A DNA stretch of 64,000 bases, from positions 186,001 to 250,000 of the forward strand of contig NZ_JBHTJI010000001.1 of assembly GCF_042675665.1 (NCBI RefSeq). The letters run 5' to 3'. The position numbers and the translations under genes were made by a program. This stretch comes from Mariniflexile jejuense. GTDB lineage: Bacteria; Bacteroidota; Bacteroidia; Flavobacteriales; Flavobacteriaceae. The notes below the pieces were generated by a model. That model saw nothing but the letters and a program-made list of their open reading frames with translations. It was not told the origin of the DNA and did not search any database. Positions 1-9,244 of this stretch are shown here, piece by piece (within the stretch, counting starts at the first letter, position 1; each line of letters begins with the position of its first letter).

Positions 1-1885
1 TAGCATTTTTCATTAAATCGTTTGATAATTCCATACGATCTATTGCCCATGTAATTTGGTCGTTTGATTGGTCTGAAACATTAACTCGTGGGTCAATAGC
101 TTTTCCAGGCGCGCGCATATCATCAGCATCATTTCCAAAAATATGCTCTGGTTTGGTAGACTCGTTTAATAACGCTTGTCTTTCATTTTCAGATTTAAAA
201 GGCGTATATCCTAACTGAATTGCCCAAATATCATAAGGTCCAACCGTAACATCATCATATTGTCCTTGTTTAGTTCTATCTCTAGTAATGTTTAATGCCG
301 CATAATCCATTACAGAAGCTGTTAAACATTTTCCTTCAATAAATTCTGCATCATTTAATTGCGCTGGTGAAAATAACTGACTTGCTTTCATATTATGGTT
401 TAAGCCTAACGTGTGTCCAACTTCGTGCATAATAAGTGCTAACATCGATTCTTTTTTGATGCGTTCCATCTCTAAATCTGAGTTCGCAAATGTTGAAGCT
501 GCAGCGTTTGCAAACATAATTTCTTCTTGTATTTGATGCCCAAGTGAACAGTATAAATGGTCTGTATTGTTTTCTTCTGAAGCTTCAAAAGGTTTTTCAA
601 GTGAAGCTAAACTAAAAACTTTATCATAAAACACACGATTTGTAAAATGAACAAATTCTAGCATAATATCTGCACCTAAAATTTGACCTGTTCTTGGGTT
701 AACAAAACTTGGACCATAGCCACCAAAAGGCGGTTCAGGAGAAGAAGTCCAACGTAATACGTTGTGTTTTAAATCGCCAGCATCCCAATCAGCATCATCT
801 GGTTGTACTTTTACCACCATAGCATTTTTAAAGCCTGCTTTTTCAAAGGCTATATTCCATTTTAAAACACCTTCTTTAATAGTTTCTCGCCATTCTAAAG
901 GCGTAGAGTTTTCTATCCACCAAGTAATAGGTTCAACAGGTTCAGAAATAGCAGCATTAGGATCTTTTTTTACTAAATGCCATCTATGAATTAAATCTCT
1001 ATAATCAATGCTATTGGTTGTGGTTTTATCATCAATTTGGGTGGTGAAATAGCCAACTCTTGGGTCATCATATCGTACTTCATAATTATTTTCTGGCATA
1101 GCCATTAAACTTTGAAATACCTTTATGCTAACGTTTCTACCATCTGCTACAGCACTTGAACCATTATTTAAAACAGAAGGTGATGTATACACATATTCTA
1201 CTTCTAGGTTTGTGTTTTCAGAATAGTTTTTAATAGAATTAATTTTTGTTTTTGCTTTGTTTAAACTTCCAAGTTTGAAAACTGTTGGCGATTCTCCTGG
1301 CGAACTTGGTCTTTTAACTTGTGCAAAGGTTTCGTTTAAAAAAAGTTCGTCTGCTTTAATTAAATAAAGTCCCTTTTTTTTATCGTATACTTCAATTTGT
1401 AAACTAGCTAAATTACCATTGGTAATATTAGCGTCTTTTGATTTTGATAATGGACTTTCAGGATCAAAATAAAACGACGTGTTTTGAGCAACAAATTCTA
1501 TTTTGTCAAAATATTTTTCAATTTTAACAACTTTAGAACCCATGTAAGAACCTCTATTTACTCTACCTACATCTAAAACGCCATCTGCAATTTGACTGAA
1601 GTAAATAAATTCTTTATTTACTTGATTGTCAGATATAATCATTTGTATGGTTCCTGTAATGGTGTCTTGATAAATGGGGAATAAACCATCAATTTTTTTA
1701 CTAGTTTTTACTAGTTCTGCAATTGTTTTTTCCTTTTTAGTAGGAGGTGCAGGAATTTCGGTAGCATCACCTTTTTTGTTTTTCTTTTTCTTGTCTTGAG
1801 CTTCCATATCTTGAACAGATACAAATAGAAGCGCTGTAAAAGCAATGCAAATTAGGTTAGTAACCCGTGAATGTTTTTGTTTCAT
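1..1885 (-). CDS. Zinc-dependent metalloprotease, secreted (partial, C-terminus beyond window)
   Basis: The open frame runs on the minus strand from an ATG at 1885 to the window edge, giving about 628 residues without a stop. The N-terminus is basic and then hydrophobic (a signal peptide), followed by a Lys-rich linker. A full zincin motif HEVGHTLGLNH is encoded at about 395-430 (residue ~485), with the three zinc-binding histidines and catalytic Glu present. The upstream segment resembles the DUF5117/DUF5118 domains that precede the DUF4953 metalloprotease domain in large Bacteroidota proteins of about 800-850 residues. These proteins are thought to be exported and their substrates are unknown. 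Family assignment is from memory of the motif and domain order; the missing end was not seen. The nearest gene upstream (2031) is on the same strand but 145 bases away, so this gene probably has its own promoter. Confidence 0.88.
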   Translation of the reverse strand, partial: MKQKHSRVTNLICIAFTALLFVSVQDMEAQDKKKKNKKGDATEIPAPPTKKEKTIAELVKTSKKIDGLFPIYQDTITGTIQMIISDNQVNKEFIYFSQIADGVLDVGRVNRGSYMGSKVVKIEKYFDKIEFVAQNTSFYFDPESPLSKSKDANITNGNLASLQIEVYDKKKGLYLIKADELFLNETFAQVKRPSSPGESPTVFKLGSLNKAKTKINSIKNYSENTNLEVEYVYTSPSVLNNGSSAVADGRNVSIKVFQSLMAMPENNYEVRYDDPRVGYFTTQIDDKTTTNSIDYRDLIHRWHLVKKDPNAAISEPVEPITWWIENSTPLEWRETIKEGVLKWNIAFEKAGFKNAMVVKVQPDDADWDAGDLKHNVLRWTSSPEPPFGGYGPSFVNPRTGQILGADIMLEFVHFTNRVFYDKVFSLASLEKPFEASEENNTDHLYCSLGHQIQEEIMFANAAASTFANSDLEMERIKKESMLALIMHEVGHTLGLNHNMKASQLFSPAQLNDAEFIEGKCLTASVMDYAALNITRDRTKQGQYDDVTVGPYDIWAIQLGYTPFKSENERQALLNESTKPEHIFGNDADDMRAPGKAIDPRVNVSDQSNDQITWAIDRMELSNDLMKNA

Positions 1886-2030
1886 AGTGCAATAGGAATG
1901 TTAGCAGGATGTTATCCTTTGATTATTTTTTTGAATTAGTCAAGCTAAAAATACTACAAAACAATTTATTATATACCAGTGATAATGTTAAAAGGTGTTT
2001 ATTGTTGTTCGTTTAAATTTAATAATCAGA

Positions 2031-3014
2031 CTATATAACTCCTAAAATTTTATCCATTACCCAATTGGCATGAAGTGCTGTTTTTCCTGTTGATGGATGC
2101 TGAGAATTTTTATTAATTAGCATATCGCGCATACTTTCAACATGGTTTATTTGTATATGTGTAGGGTTATCAATAAAAAGTTCTTCATTTTTTGTAACAC
2201 TTTCTAAGACTAATGCATTTTCATGAAAAATAGAAAATTCAATTTTACCATCACTTCCGTAAATAGAGACTTTATCTATAGAATGATGAGAGTCAAAATT
2301 CCAGCTACCCGAACCAGTAACATTTGTTTCATGCAACCAGCAAGCAGTTATAGCATCTTTTGCTGTATAATTATTTTGCTGGTTTAAACTAATACCATGA
2401 ACTTCTTTAATATCACCTAATAAAAAATTGAATAAATCTAAACCATGACTTGCTAAATCATCAAAATATCCAGCAGGTGCTATGTTGGCATCTGTTCGCC
2501 AATTATAATTTTTTGATTTATCAATGGCACTTGCCGGTTTACTAAAATGCCAATTAATGTGTCTAACGTCACCTATATAATTATTATTTAACCACTCTTT
2601 AATTTTTAAAAATCGAGGTAAAGAACGTCTATAATATGCTACAAATAGTGGAATGTTTTTTTCATTAAAAGCATTAAATACTTCTAAACTTTCAGCATAA
2701 GTAGGTGTCATAGGTTTTTCAATACAACAAATTTTACCTGCTTTGGCCACTTTTAAGGCATATAGCTTGTGGGTATCTGGTGGTGTTGCAATATATATGG
2801 CATCAATAGTTTCATCATTAATTAAATCATCAGCATTGGTATAATATTTTTTAATACCATGCCTTTTAGCATAATCTTTAACTTTTTCTTCATCACGTCG
2901 CATTACAGCTACCAACTCAAAACCTAACGTGTTTTTATATGCTGGTCCACTTTTAACTTCGGTAACGTTACCACATCCAATAATTCCCCACGTAATTGTT
3001 ATATTATTTGTCAT
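2031..3014 (-). CDS. Gfo/Idh/MocA family NAD(P)-dependent oxidoreductase
   Basis: The protein is 327 residues, the usual size for the family. The N-terminal Rossmann domain has GIIGCGN (residues 10-16), and the conserved EKP motif (residues 99-101), whose lysine takes part in catalysis, is followed by the alpha/beta C-terminal domain. A plausible active-site segment with ASHGLDLFNFLLG lies in the second half. Members oxidise or reduce sugars, sugar nucleotides or inositols. The substrate cannot be read from this sequence, and the neighbours (yebC, pterin dehydratase) give no hint. There is no signal peptide, so it should be cytoplasmic. It is separated from yebC by a hairpin terminator and is probably transcribed alone. 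Confidence 0.9.
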   Translation of the reverse strand: MTNNITITWGIIGCGNVTEVKSGPAYKNTLGFELVAVMRRDEEKVKDYAKRHGIKKYYTNADDLINDETIDAIYIATPPDTHKLYALKVAKAGKICCIEKPMTPTYAESLEVFNAFNEKNIPLFVAYYRRSLPRFLKIKEWLNNNYIGDVRHINWHFSKPASAIDKSKNYNWRTDANIAPAGYFDDLASHGLDLFNFLLGDIKEVHGISLNQQNNYTAKDAITACWLHETNVTGSGSWNFDSHHSIDKVSIYGSDGKIEFSIFHENALVLESVTKNEELFIDNPTHIQINHVESMRDMLINKNSQHPSTGKTALHANWVMDKILGVI

Positions 3015-3065
3015 TTTTAATACACATATGTTTATTTTTTAAAATTATAACTTTTTTCCCTAATT

Positions 3066-3096
3066 AAAAAGGCTATCAATTTCTGATAGCCTTTTT
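3066..3096 (-). terminator. Rho-independent terminator downstream of yebC
   Basis: A perfect 13-bp stem (AAAAAGGCTATCA paired with TGATAGCCTTTTT) encloses a 5-base loop, and a U-run follows on the minus strand. It lies 22 bases after the yebC stop and 50 bases upstream of the oxidoreductase start, so it separates the two transcripts. Confidence 0.88.
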
Positions 3097-3118
3097 AATA
3101 TTTAAAGTTCTAATAAAT

Positions 3119-3838
3119 TTAATCTTCACTTTCCTCCATGGTGTGATATACGTTTTGCACATCATCATCATCATCTAACTTTTCTAAAAGTTTTTCAACA
3201 TCGGCAACTTGTTCTGGTGTTAAGGCTTTTGTTACTTGCGGAATACGTTCAAAACCAGACGATAAAATTTCAATACCTTTTTCCTCTAAAGCAGCTTGTA
3301 TAGCTCCAAAACTTTCAAAAGGTGCGTAAATTAAAATGCCATCTTCATCTGCAAAAACTTCTTCTGCACCATAATCTATAAATTCTAGTTCTACTTCTTC
3401 TGCATCTAATCCTTCTGCATTTATTCTAAAATTACAGGTATGATCGAACATAAAAACTACCGAACCTGAAGTACCTAAACTACCATCACATTTATTAAAA
3501 TAGCTTCGTACATTGGCTACGGTTCTAGTATTATTATCAGTTGCAGTTTCAACTAAAATGGCAATACCGTGTGGTGCATAGCCTTCAAAAATTACTTCTT
3601 TATAATCACCTTGACCTTTTTCGGTTGCTTTTTTTATGGCACGTTCAACAGTGTCTTTAGGCATGTTTACTGCTTTTGCATTTTGCATTACAGCTCTTAA
3701 CCTAGCGTTACCTGCTGGATCTGGACCACCTTCTTTTACTGCCATTACAATATCTTTACCAATACGAGTAAAGGCTTTACTCATGGCAGACCAACGTTTC
3801 ATTTTACGTGCTTTTCTAAATTCAAAAGCTCTTCCCAT
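3119..3838 (-). CDS. yebC: YebC/PmpR family protein
   Basis: A 239-residue protein that starts MGRAFEFRKARKMKRW, a Bacteroidota-typical version of the YebC N-terminus. It carries the family core GGPDPAGNARLRAVMQNAKA and NMPKDTVERAIKKA, and a very acidic C-terminus with a run of Asp. YebC proteins are cytoplasmic; they have been described as DNA-binding regulators (PmpR, RuvC operon) and more recently as ribosome-associated factors that relieve stalling at proline-rich motifs. The length matches the family. The gene stands alone between spacers and ends in the hairpin at 3066-3096. The ATG start is preceded by an A-rich leader. Confidence 0.95.
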   Translation of the reverse strand: MGRAFEFRKARKMKRWSAMSKAFTRIGKDIVMAVKEGGPDPAGNARLRAVMQNAKAVNMPKDTVERAIKKATEKGQGDYKEVIFEGYAPHGIAILVETATDNNTRTVANVRSYFNKCDGSLGTSGSVVFMFDHTCNFRINAEGLDAEEVELEFIDYGAEEVFADEDGILIYAPFESFGAIQAALEEKGIEILSSGFERIPQVTKALTPEQVADVEKLLEKLDDDDDVQNVYHTMEESED

Positions 3839-3948
3839 AATTTCTGTTTAATATTAAAAGTTTAAACGTTTTTAAACTGTGGCAAATTTAAAAAAATCTG
3901 CGAATTGAAATAATAGTTATTAATTTTTATAATAGTACTTAAATACTT

Positions 3949-4248
3949 TTATGCGTCTTCATCTTCTGGTTCTACAATGGCTTCTATGGCTTCGGCTAAT
4001 TTGAAATCTTTTTCGGTTACACCATTGGCACTGTGCGTTGATAAAGAAATGGTTAAAACATTATATGTGTTAGACCAATCGGGGTGATGGTTTAAGGCTT
4101 CACATTCAAAAGCAATTCTACTCATAGCACTAAAGCAATCTTTGAAATTGTCGAATTCAAATTCGGCATGAATGGCATCATCATAATAATCCCAATCTGG
4201 AAAATGTAATAATCGTTTTTCTATAGCTTCTGCTGAAAGTTTACTCAT
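3949..4248 (-). CDS. 4a-hydroxytetrahydrobiopterin dehydratase (pterin-4a-carbinolamine dehydratase)
   Basis: A 99-residue protein of the PCD/DCoH family. The signature EALNHHPDW (His54, His55) and the later Thr-His at 71-72 supply the conserved active-site histidines. The enzyme dehydrates 4a-hydroxytetrahydropterin formed by aromatic amino-acid hydroxylases, regenerating the pterin cofactor. Length and motif spacing are normal. No phenylalanine hydroxylase is seen in the window, so the partner would be elsewhere in the genome. It lies 54 bases downstream of the RmlD-like gene on the same strand and could be co-transcribed with it. Confidence 0.93.
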   Translation of the reverse strand: MSKLSAEAIEKRLLHFPDWDYYDDAIHAEFEFDNFKDCFSAMSRIAFECEALNHHPDWSNTYNVLTISLSTHSANGVTEKDFKLAEAIEAIVEPEDEDA

Positions 4249-4302
4249 AATTATAGTTTTTAAATTTTCATCAAGTTACTAATTTCAGAAATTAAAATCA
4301 AC

Positions 4303-5133
4303 TTATAGTTCTAACGCTGTTAATATTTCCTGACTTATTAATTGTAAATTTTTTGGGAGTAAGTTATATTTTGGTAATACTGCCAAATAACGTTCATCAT
4401 TTGTTGTATAGACTTGTTTTATAATAGGATTTTCAATTTTTAATGATTTGATAATGTCTTTAAAAAAATCATCATGATGTACCAAATCACTACTTCCTAA
4501 ATGAAAAATGCCCGATTTATTTCGGTTTATTATGTAGTGAATTTGTTGTGTTACTTTGGTATCTGTGGTTACATTCATTATTAAATTTGGGAATACTTCT
4601 ATAGGTTCTTTTTCTTTTGCATGCTGAATAATTTCATATATTCTGGGTGATTTTGAACCAAAAACCATTGGAAGTCTTAAAATAGCTACTTGGTTTTTAG
4701 GTAAGCGCAATAGCATGTTTTCAATTTTTATTTTGAAATGACCGTAGATGCTGTTGCTATAGGTTTTATCGGTTTCATAACTTGGGTATTTGCTGTATGC
4801 GTCAAAAACATTTGCCGATGATAGAAAAAGAAGTTTAATTTTTTTAGTAAAAACATATTCTGCTAAATGTTGATGTACTATAACTTGCTTTGAAAAATCA
4901 CCACGAAGTGCTGAGATGATGATGGTTGGTTTTACAATATCTAAAATTTCATAAACATCATCTTCTTCAATATTGTATTGAAAAAAATGATTGTTTTTTT
5001 CTAATTGTGTGTTTGACGTATTGTAAGTGCCAAAAGTTTTAAAATAGGAGCAAAGCTCTTTATAAATGGCATTTCCTAAAAAACCATTAGCTCCTAAAAT
5101 TAATATTCTATGTTTACCTTCTTGTTTATTCAT
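4303..5133 (-). CDS. NAD-dependent epimerase/reductase, RmlD-like SDR
   Basis: A 276-residue extended short-chain dehydrogenase. It shows the NAD(P)-binding GANGFLG motif at residues 14-20 and a Tyr130-xxx-Lys134 catalytic pair (IYGHFK), preceded by a Ser-rich strand (FLSSAN). The overall pattern is closest to dTDP-4-dehydrorhamnose reductase (RmlD). No rmlA, rmlB or rmlC lies nearby, so true rhamnose synthesis is unproven; other sugar-nucleotide or small-molecule substrates are possible. The stop of the upstream glutaminase gene is 13 bases away, suggesting a transcript that runs from gcvT through glsA into this gene. Confidence 0.82.
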   Translation of the reverse strand: MNKQEGKHRILILGANGFLGNAIYKELCSYFKTFGTYNTSNTQLEKNNHFFQYNIEEDDVYEILDIVKPTIIISALRGDFSKQVIVHQHLAEYVFTKKIKLLFLSSANVFDAYSKYPSYETDKTYSNSIYGHFKIKIENMLLRLPKNQVAILRLPMVFGSKSPRIYEIIQHAKEKEPIEVFPNLIMNVTTDTKVTQQIHYIINRNKSGIFHLGSSDLVHHDDFFKDIIKSLKIENPIIKQVYTTNDERYLAVLPKYNLLPKNLQLISQEILTALEL

Positions 5134-5146
5134 TAACCACTTTTTT

Positions 5147-6061
5147 TTAAAAAATGGAAAGTTTAGTTTTTGTAGTAAACTGTTCTAAAGCCTGCATGCC
5201 TAAGAGGGAATTTCCTTTTTTATTAAGACCTGGCGACCAAGTTGAAATTATATAATGGTCGGGTAAAAGAGCAACAATACCACCGCCTACACCGCTTTTA
5301 CCTGGTAAACCAACTTCGAAAGCAAATTCGCCTGCTTCATCGTAAAAACCACAAGTAAGCATTATGGCATTTATTCTTTTTGCTTGCGACTCTGTTAAAT
5401 GTGCTGTGTTTTTCATGCAACCACCTTTATTTGCTAAAAATAAAAATGCTTTTGATAGTTGACTACATGACATTTCAATAGAACATTGATGAAAGTAAAA
5501 ATCCAAAACATCATCAACAGTATTTTCTAAATTGTTGAACGATTTTAAAAGATTAGCCGCTGCATAATTTTTAAAACCTGTAACTTTTTCTGAATTTGCC
5601 ACCGATTTATTGTAGTTTATACTATCATCACCTGCCAAATCTCTAACATAATTTAAAAAGTCTTCTTTCGGATTTTTTAAATGTGATAAAAGAATATCTG
5701 CAATTACAATGGCTCCAGAATTTATTAGTGGATTTCTAGGAATACCATTTTCAATTTCTAATAACGCCAATTGATTAAATGGATGACCAGAAGGTTCTAC
5801 ATCTACACGTTTCCAAACAGCTTCACCTATTAATGACATGGCTTTTGAAAGTGCCAAAACTTTTGAAATACTTTGTATAGAAAATAATGTTTCAAAATTA
5901 CCAACACCATATTCGCTACCATTTAAGGTTCTTAAATGAATACCAAAATTAGTTTTATCAACATGAGCTAACTCTGGAATATATGATGCAATGCTACCTT
6001 TTTCAATAGTATTTTTAGCATCAATGTAAATTTCATCTAATATAGCCTGAAAATTTTGCAT
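5147..6061 (-). CDS. glsA: Glutaminase A
   Basis: A 304-residue protein of the serine-dependent beta-lactamase-like glutaminase family, which hydrolyses L-glutamine to glutamate and ammonia in the cytoplasm. The catalytic Ser64-x-x-Lys67 motif sits in SIQSISKVLA. Other family blocks are visible: GHPFNQLALLE, NPLINSGAIV, the Tyr in NYKSVANSE-type context, and a glycine-rich VGLPGKSGVGGGI near the end. The length matches the bacterial enzymes. The gene starts one base after the gcvT stop, implying tight co-transcription, which is not a known functional pairing. Confidence 0.96.
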   Translation of the reverse strand: MQNFQAILDEIYIDAKNTIEKGSIASYIPELAHVDKTNFGIHLRTLNGSEYGVGNFETLFSIQSISKVLALSKAMSLIGEAVWKRVDVEPSGHPFNQLALLEIENGIPRNPLINSGAIVIADILLSHLKNPKEDFLNYVRDLAGDDSINYNKSVANSEKVTGFKNYAAANLLKSFNNLENTVDDVLDFYFHQCSIEMSCSQLSKAFLFLANKGGCMKNTAHLTESQAKRINAIMLTCGFYDEAGEFAFEVGLPGKSGVGGGIVALLPDHYIISTWSPGLNKKGNSLLGMQALEQFTTKTKLSIF

Positions 6062-6062
6062 A

Positions 6063-7145
6063 TTAACCTTTATAAAACGGTAGTTTTACAACAGTTGCAG
6101 GAATGGCATTTTTTCGAATTTGAACATAAATTTTGCTTCCAACTTCTGTAAAAACAGTTGGCACATAACCCAAACCAATACCTTTACATAATGATGGCGA
6201 CATAGTTCCTGAAGTTACAATACCAATTTTATTTCCGTTGCTATCAACAATGTCGTAATCGTGACGCGGAATTCCACGTTCATCTAATTCAAAAGCAATT
6301 AATTTGCGTTGTGTACCTTGTTCTTTTTGTTTTTTTAAAGCTTCAGAGTTTGTAAAGTTTTTTGTGAATTTTGTTATCCAACCCAAACCAGCTTCTATTG
6401 GTGATGTTGTATCGCTAATATCATTACCGTATAGACAATAACCCATTTCTAAACGTAAGGTATCGCGAGCTGCAAGTCCGATAGGTTTTATGCCAAAATT
6501 GTTTCCAGCTTCAAAAACTTTATCCCAAATTTGTTTTACTTCACTGTTTTTACAATAAATTTCAAAGCCACCGCTACCTGTATAACCCGTTGCTGAAATT
6601 ATAACATGTTCAATGCCTGCAAAATCGCCTACAACAAAGTTGTAAAAGTTTATAGCAGCTAAATCTTGACTTGTTAAACTTTGCATAGCTTCTATGGCTT
6701 TTGGACCTTGAATGGCGAGTAAGGAATAATCATCACTTAAATTGCGCATAGTAGCACCAACATCATTTTTTGATACAATCCAGTTCCAATCTTTTTCAAT
6801 ATTGCTAGCGTTTACAACTAATAAGAAGGTTTCTTCTTTAATACGATATACAATTAAATCGTCTACAATACCGCCATCATCATTTGGTAAACAACTGTAT
6901 TGTGCTTTGCCAATTGTTAGTTTTGAAGCATCATTACTTGTTACTTTTTGTATTAATGCTAATGCGTGTTCACCTTCAATTAAAAACTCACCCATGTGCG
7001 ACACATCAAAAACACCTACAGCATTTCTAACTGTTTCGTGTTCTATATTAACACCTTCGTATTGAACAGGCATGTTAAAACCTGCAAAAGGAACCATTTT
7101 TGCACCAAGTGCTTCGTGTGTTTTTGTTAAAGCTGTATCTTTCAT
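6063..7145 (-). CDS. gcvT: Glycine cleavage system aminomethyltransferase (T protein)
   Basis: A 360-residue protein with the GcvT layout: N-terminal VPFAGFNMPVQYEG, VFDVSHMGEF, GYTGSGGFEIYC, the folate-binding region GLAARDTLRLEMGYCLYG, and a C-terminal barrel with GIVTSGTMSPSLCKGIGLGYV. It transfers the methylene group from the aminomethylated H protein to tetrahydrofolate, releasing ammonia. It leads a minus-strand group with glsA and the RmlD-like gene. The other glycine cleavage genes are not in the window, which is common in Bacteroidota. Confidence 0.97.
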   Translation of the reverse strand: MKDTALTKTHEALGAKMVPFAGFNMPVQYEGVNIEHETVRNAVGVFDVSHMGEFLIEGEHALALIQKVTSNDASKLTIGKAQYSCLPNDDGGIVDDLIVYRIKEETFLLVVNASNIEKDWNWIVSKNDVGATMRNLSDDYSLLAIQGPKAIEAMQSLTSQDLAAINFYNFVVGDFAGIEHVIISATGYTGSGGFEIYCKNSEVKQIWDKVFEAGNNFGIKPIGLAARDTLRLEMGYCLYGNDISDTTSPIEAGLGWITKFTKNFTNSEALKKQKEQGTQRKLIAFELDERGIPRHDYDIVDSNGNKIGIVTSGTMSPSLCKGIGLGYVPTVFTEVGSKIYVQIRKNAIPATVVKLPFYKG

Positions 7146-7280
7146 TTTATGGATGTTTTAAGTAATTAATTGTATTTGACTAAACAAAAACAACTTAACG
7201 ACATACTATTAAATAGTCATTATTTTTAAACGAAAGCAAATGTATTGAAAATTTATGGATGGTAATTTTAAGCTAAGTTA

Positions 7281-7324
7281 AAATGTGGTTAAATGAACTT
7301 TTTAAAATTCGCTTAACCACATTT
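7281..7324 (-). terminator. Hairpin downstream of the sugar dehydrogenase gene
   Basis: Perfect 12-base inverted repeat (AAATGTGGTTAA at 7281-7292 and TTAACCACATTT at 7313-7324) with a 20-base loop, followed by a T-rich stretch on the minus strand. It is 52 bases past the stop of the T9SS-exported dehydrogenase. A second smaller hairpin (GCTTTCA / TGAAAGC, 7340-7362) lies between. Terminator function is inferred. Confidence 0.55.
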
Positions 7325-7375
7325 AAAATACTTATTTGTGCTTTCAATTTTAAAGTGAAAGCAACTTTTTTTAAT

Positions 7376-8938
7376 CTAATTTAAAAGTATTTGTTTGTGT
7401 AAAAACAAGTTACTGTTATATAATTTTAAAATGTAAATACCTGAAGGTACATTGTTAATACTAAATTCATTTAAACCAGATTCTAATTCTGTAAATTGTT
7501 TAACTACTTGCCCAAGTGTGTTTATTAACTCTGCTTTAAAATTTGTTTCGTTAGATTTTTTTATATCTATGTATAGTTTATTAAAAGTTGAATTTTGCCA
7601 TGTTTTAAACACATCATCTGCATTTAAATTTTCTACAGATAAAGATTCATTAACCGTGAATTTTAGTATGGTACCTGGGTTTTGAACACTAGATACTTGA
7701 TTAAAACCGGAAGCATCTGATGTTTTTCCAGAACTATCAGTAATTATGTAAATAGATTTTCCGTCAGGACTAACAACAATATCACGATACCTATTTGGCG
7801 TATAAAAATGTTGTATTGGTTCTCCAACAACAGCTGTACCATTAGCATCTAATTTTAATCTGTAAACCCTACCTTTTTTCAAACTAGTTATTAGTAACGA
7901 ATTTGTCCAGTTTGGTATTGCATTACTTTCATAAACAGCAATACTTGATGGTGCTATGTTTGGGCGACACATCCAAGAATCGGTGCATGCAGGATCTTTA
8001 TAAGCATTTGGTAAAAACATTGACAATAATGGATCTTGATAATTAGGAGCTGTAAAAGAAGTTTCGGTGGTAAGACATCCATCTGAATCGTACATTAAAT
8101 TGTCTTTAACGCCAGCTACAAATGGCCAACCATAATTTTTACCAGAATTTATAATATTAACTTCATCATCAGAACTTGGCCCATGTTCATCAGAATATAA
8201 TATACCATTACTACCAAAAACAAGCCCTTGCGGATTTCTGTGACCGTAGGTGTAAATATGACTTACAACACCATTAATTTCTGGATTATCAGAAGGAATG
8301 GTGCCATCAAGATTTAATCTTAAAATTTTACCAGGATAATTAGCCCAATTTTGTGCATTAATTTCTTGTTGTGTTGGTAAAAATTGTGCTAAATTAGTAT
8401 TGCAATTTTTAACACCTTGATCACCAATAGTATAATAAATTTTCAGGTCCGAACCTATTATAAGTCTACCAGAATTATGGTCATTACTTGCAGGTAAATT
8501 GCTTATAAGTATAAAAGGAGATGCTAAAGAGCCATCGTTTCCATTTATTTGATAAGTATATCTAACTATTTTTTGTTTTCTTTGACCCTGTGCTAAATAG
8601 GTGTAAGACACATAAACATACGGGTTTGTTGAAAGTAATTCAGGATGAATAGCCATACCTATTAAACCATCTTGCCCACCAGTAGAAGATACATCGGCTA
8701 TTTGAATTAAATTATCTCGTTGCCCATTACTAGGGTTAATTCTGGCTACAATTCCAGTAGTTTTTTCAGTAACCCAAAGATAATTATCTGGACCATAATT
8801 TAAATCCCATGCAGAATTCAATAAATTATTAGACCCAATTTGAGTCATTGTAAAGGTTTCGTTTTGAGCGTGATTAGTGTTTGCTACGAGTACAAATAAA
8901 ACTAATAAAATGGTTTGGACAGCGTTCGATAATCGCAT
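7376..8938 (-). CDS. PQQ-dependent sugar dehydrogenase-like protein with T9SS sorting domain
   Basis: I place the start at the ATG at 8938 (520 residues), because it is followed directly by a signal peptide ending ...ANTNHAQ; the frame extends 33 codons upstream but without signal-peptide character. The body is a six-bladed sGDH/GSDH-like propeller: DGLIGMAIHP, NHNSGRL-type and YTIGDQG segments, GKILRLNLDGTIPSDNP, YTYGHRNPQGLVF and DEHGPSSDDEVN (metal/PQQ site). The last ~75 residues form a T9SS type A sorting domain (IDIKKSN...LINTLGQVV...VPSGIYILKLYN). It should be exported across the outer membrane and be cell-bound or released, oxidising a sugar. The exact substrate is unknown. Confidence 0.88.
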   Translation of the reverse strand: MRLSNAVQTILLVLFVLVANTNHAQNETFTMTQIGSNNLLNSAWDLNYGPDNYLWVTEKTTGIVARINPSNGQRDNLIQIADVSSTGGQDGLIGMAIHPELLSTNPYVYVSYTYLAQGQRKQKIVRYTYQINGNDGSLASPFILISNLPASNDHNSGRLIIGSDLKIYYTIGDQGVKNCNTNLAQFLPTQQEINAQNWANYPGKILRLNLDGTIPSDNPEINGVVSHIYTYGHRNPQGLVFGSNGILYSDEHGPSSDDEVNIINSGKNYGWPFVAGVKDNLMYDSDGCLTTETSFTAPNYQDPLLSMFLPNAYKDPACTDSWMCRPNIAPSSIAVYESNAIPNWTNSLLITSLKKGRVYRLKLDANGTAVVGEPIQHFYTPNRYRDIVVSPDGKSIYIITDSSGKTSDASGFNQVSSVQNPGTILKFTVNESLSVENLNADDVFKTWQNSTFNKLYIDIKKSNETNFKAELINTLGQVVKQFTELESGLNEFSINNVPSGIYILKLYNSNLFLHKQILLN

Positions 8939-9244
8939 AATCTTTTGGTTTAGTTGGCAGTTAAAAAATGATTTTGTAAATAAACAATTTTGTAATTTAT
9001 AAAACAACAAAAATGTAATCGATTGCTTTTTTAACATTAAAAAAAGCAGAATGTGTTAAAATGATTATTACTATTTAATATTGTTTTAGACAATAATTAT
9101 AATCTTAATTTAGTAACCAAATTTTAGTTTTAAATTGTAATTTATTAAATTTACTTAAATTATTTTAAAATATTAATTATCAGTATTTTATAAATTAATT
9201 TCAGCTATTGGAATTTGATTTTTATTAAGCATAAATTAATTTGA

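Noticed and set aside
5147..7145. Functional link between glutaminase and glycine cleavage T protein
   Set aside because: The genes are adjacent by one base, but no known pathway joins them and the other gcv genes are absent; co-transcription alone is not evidence.
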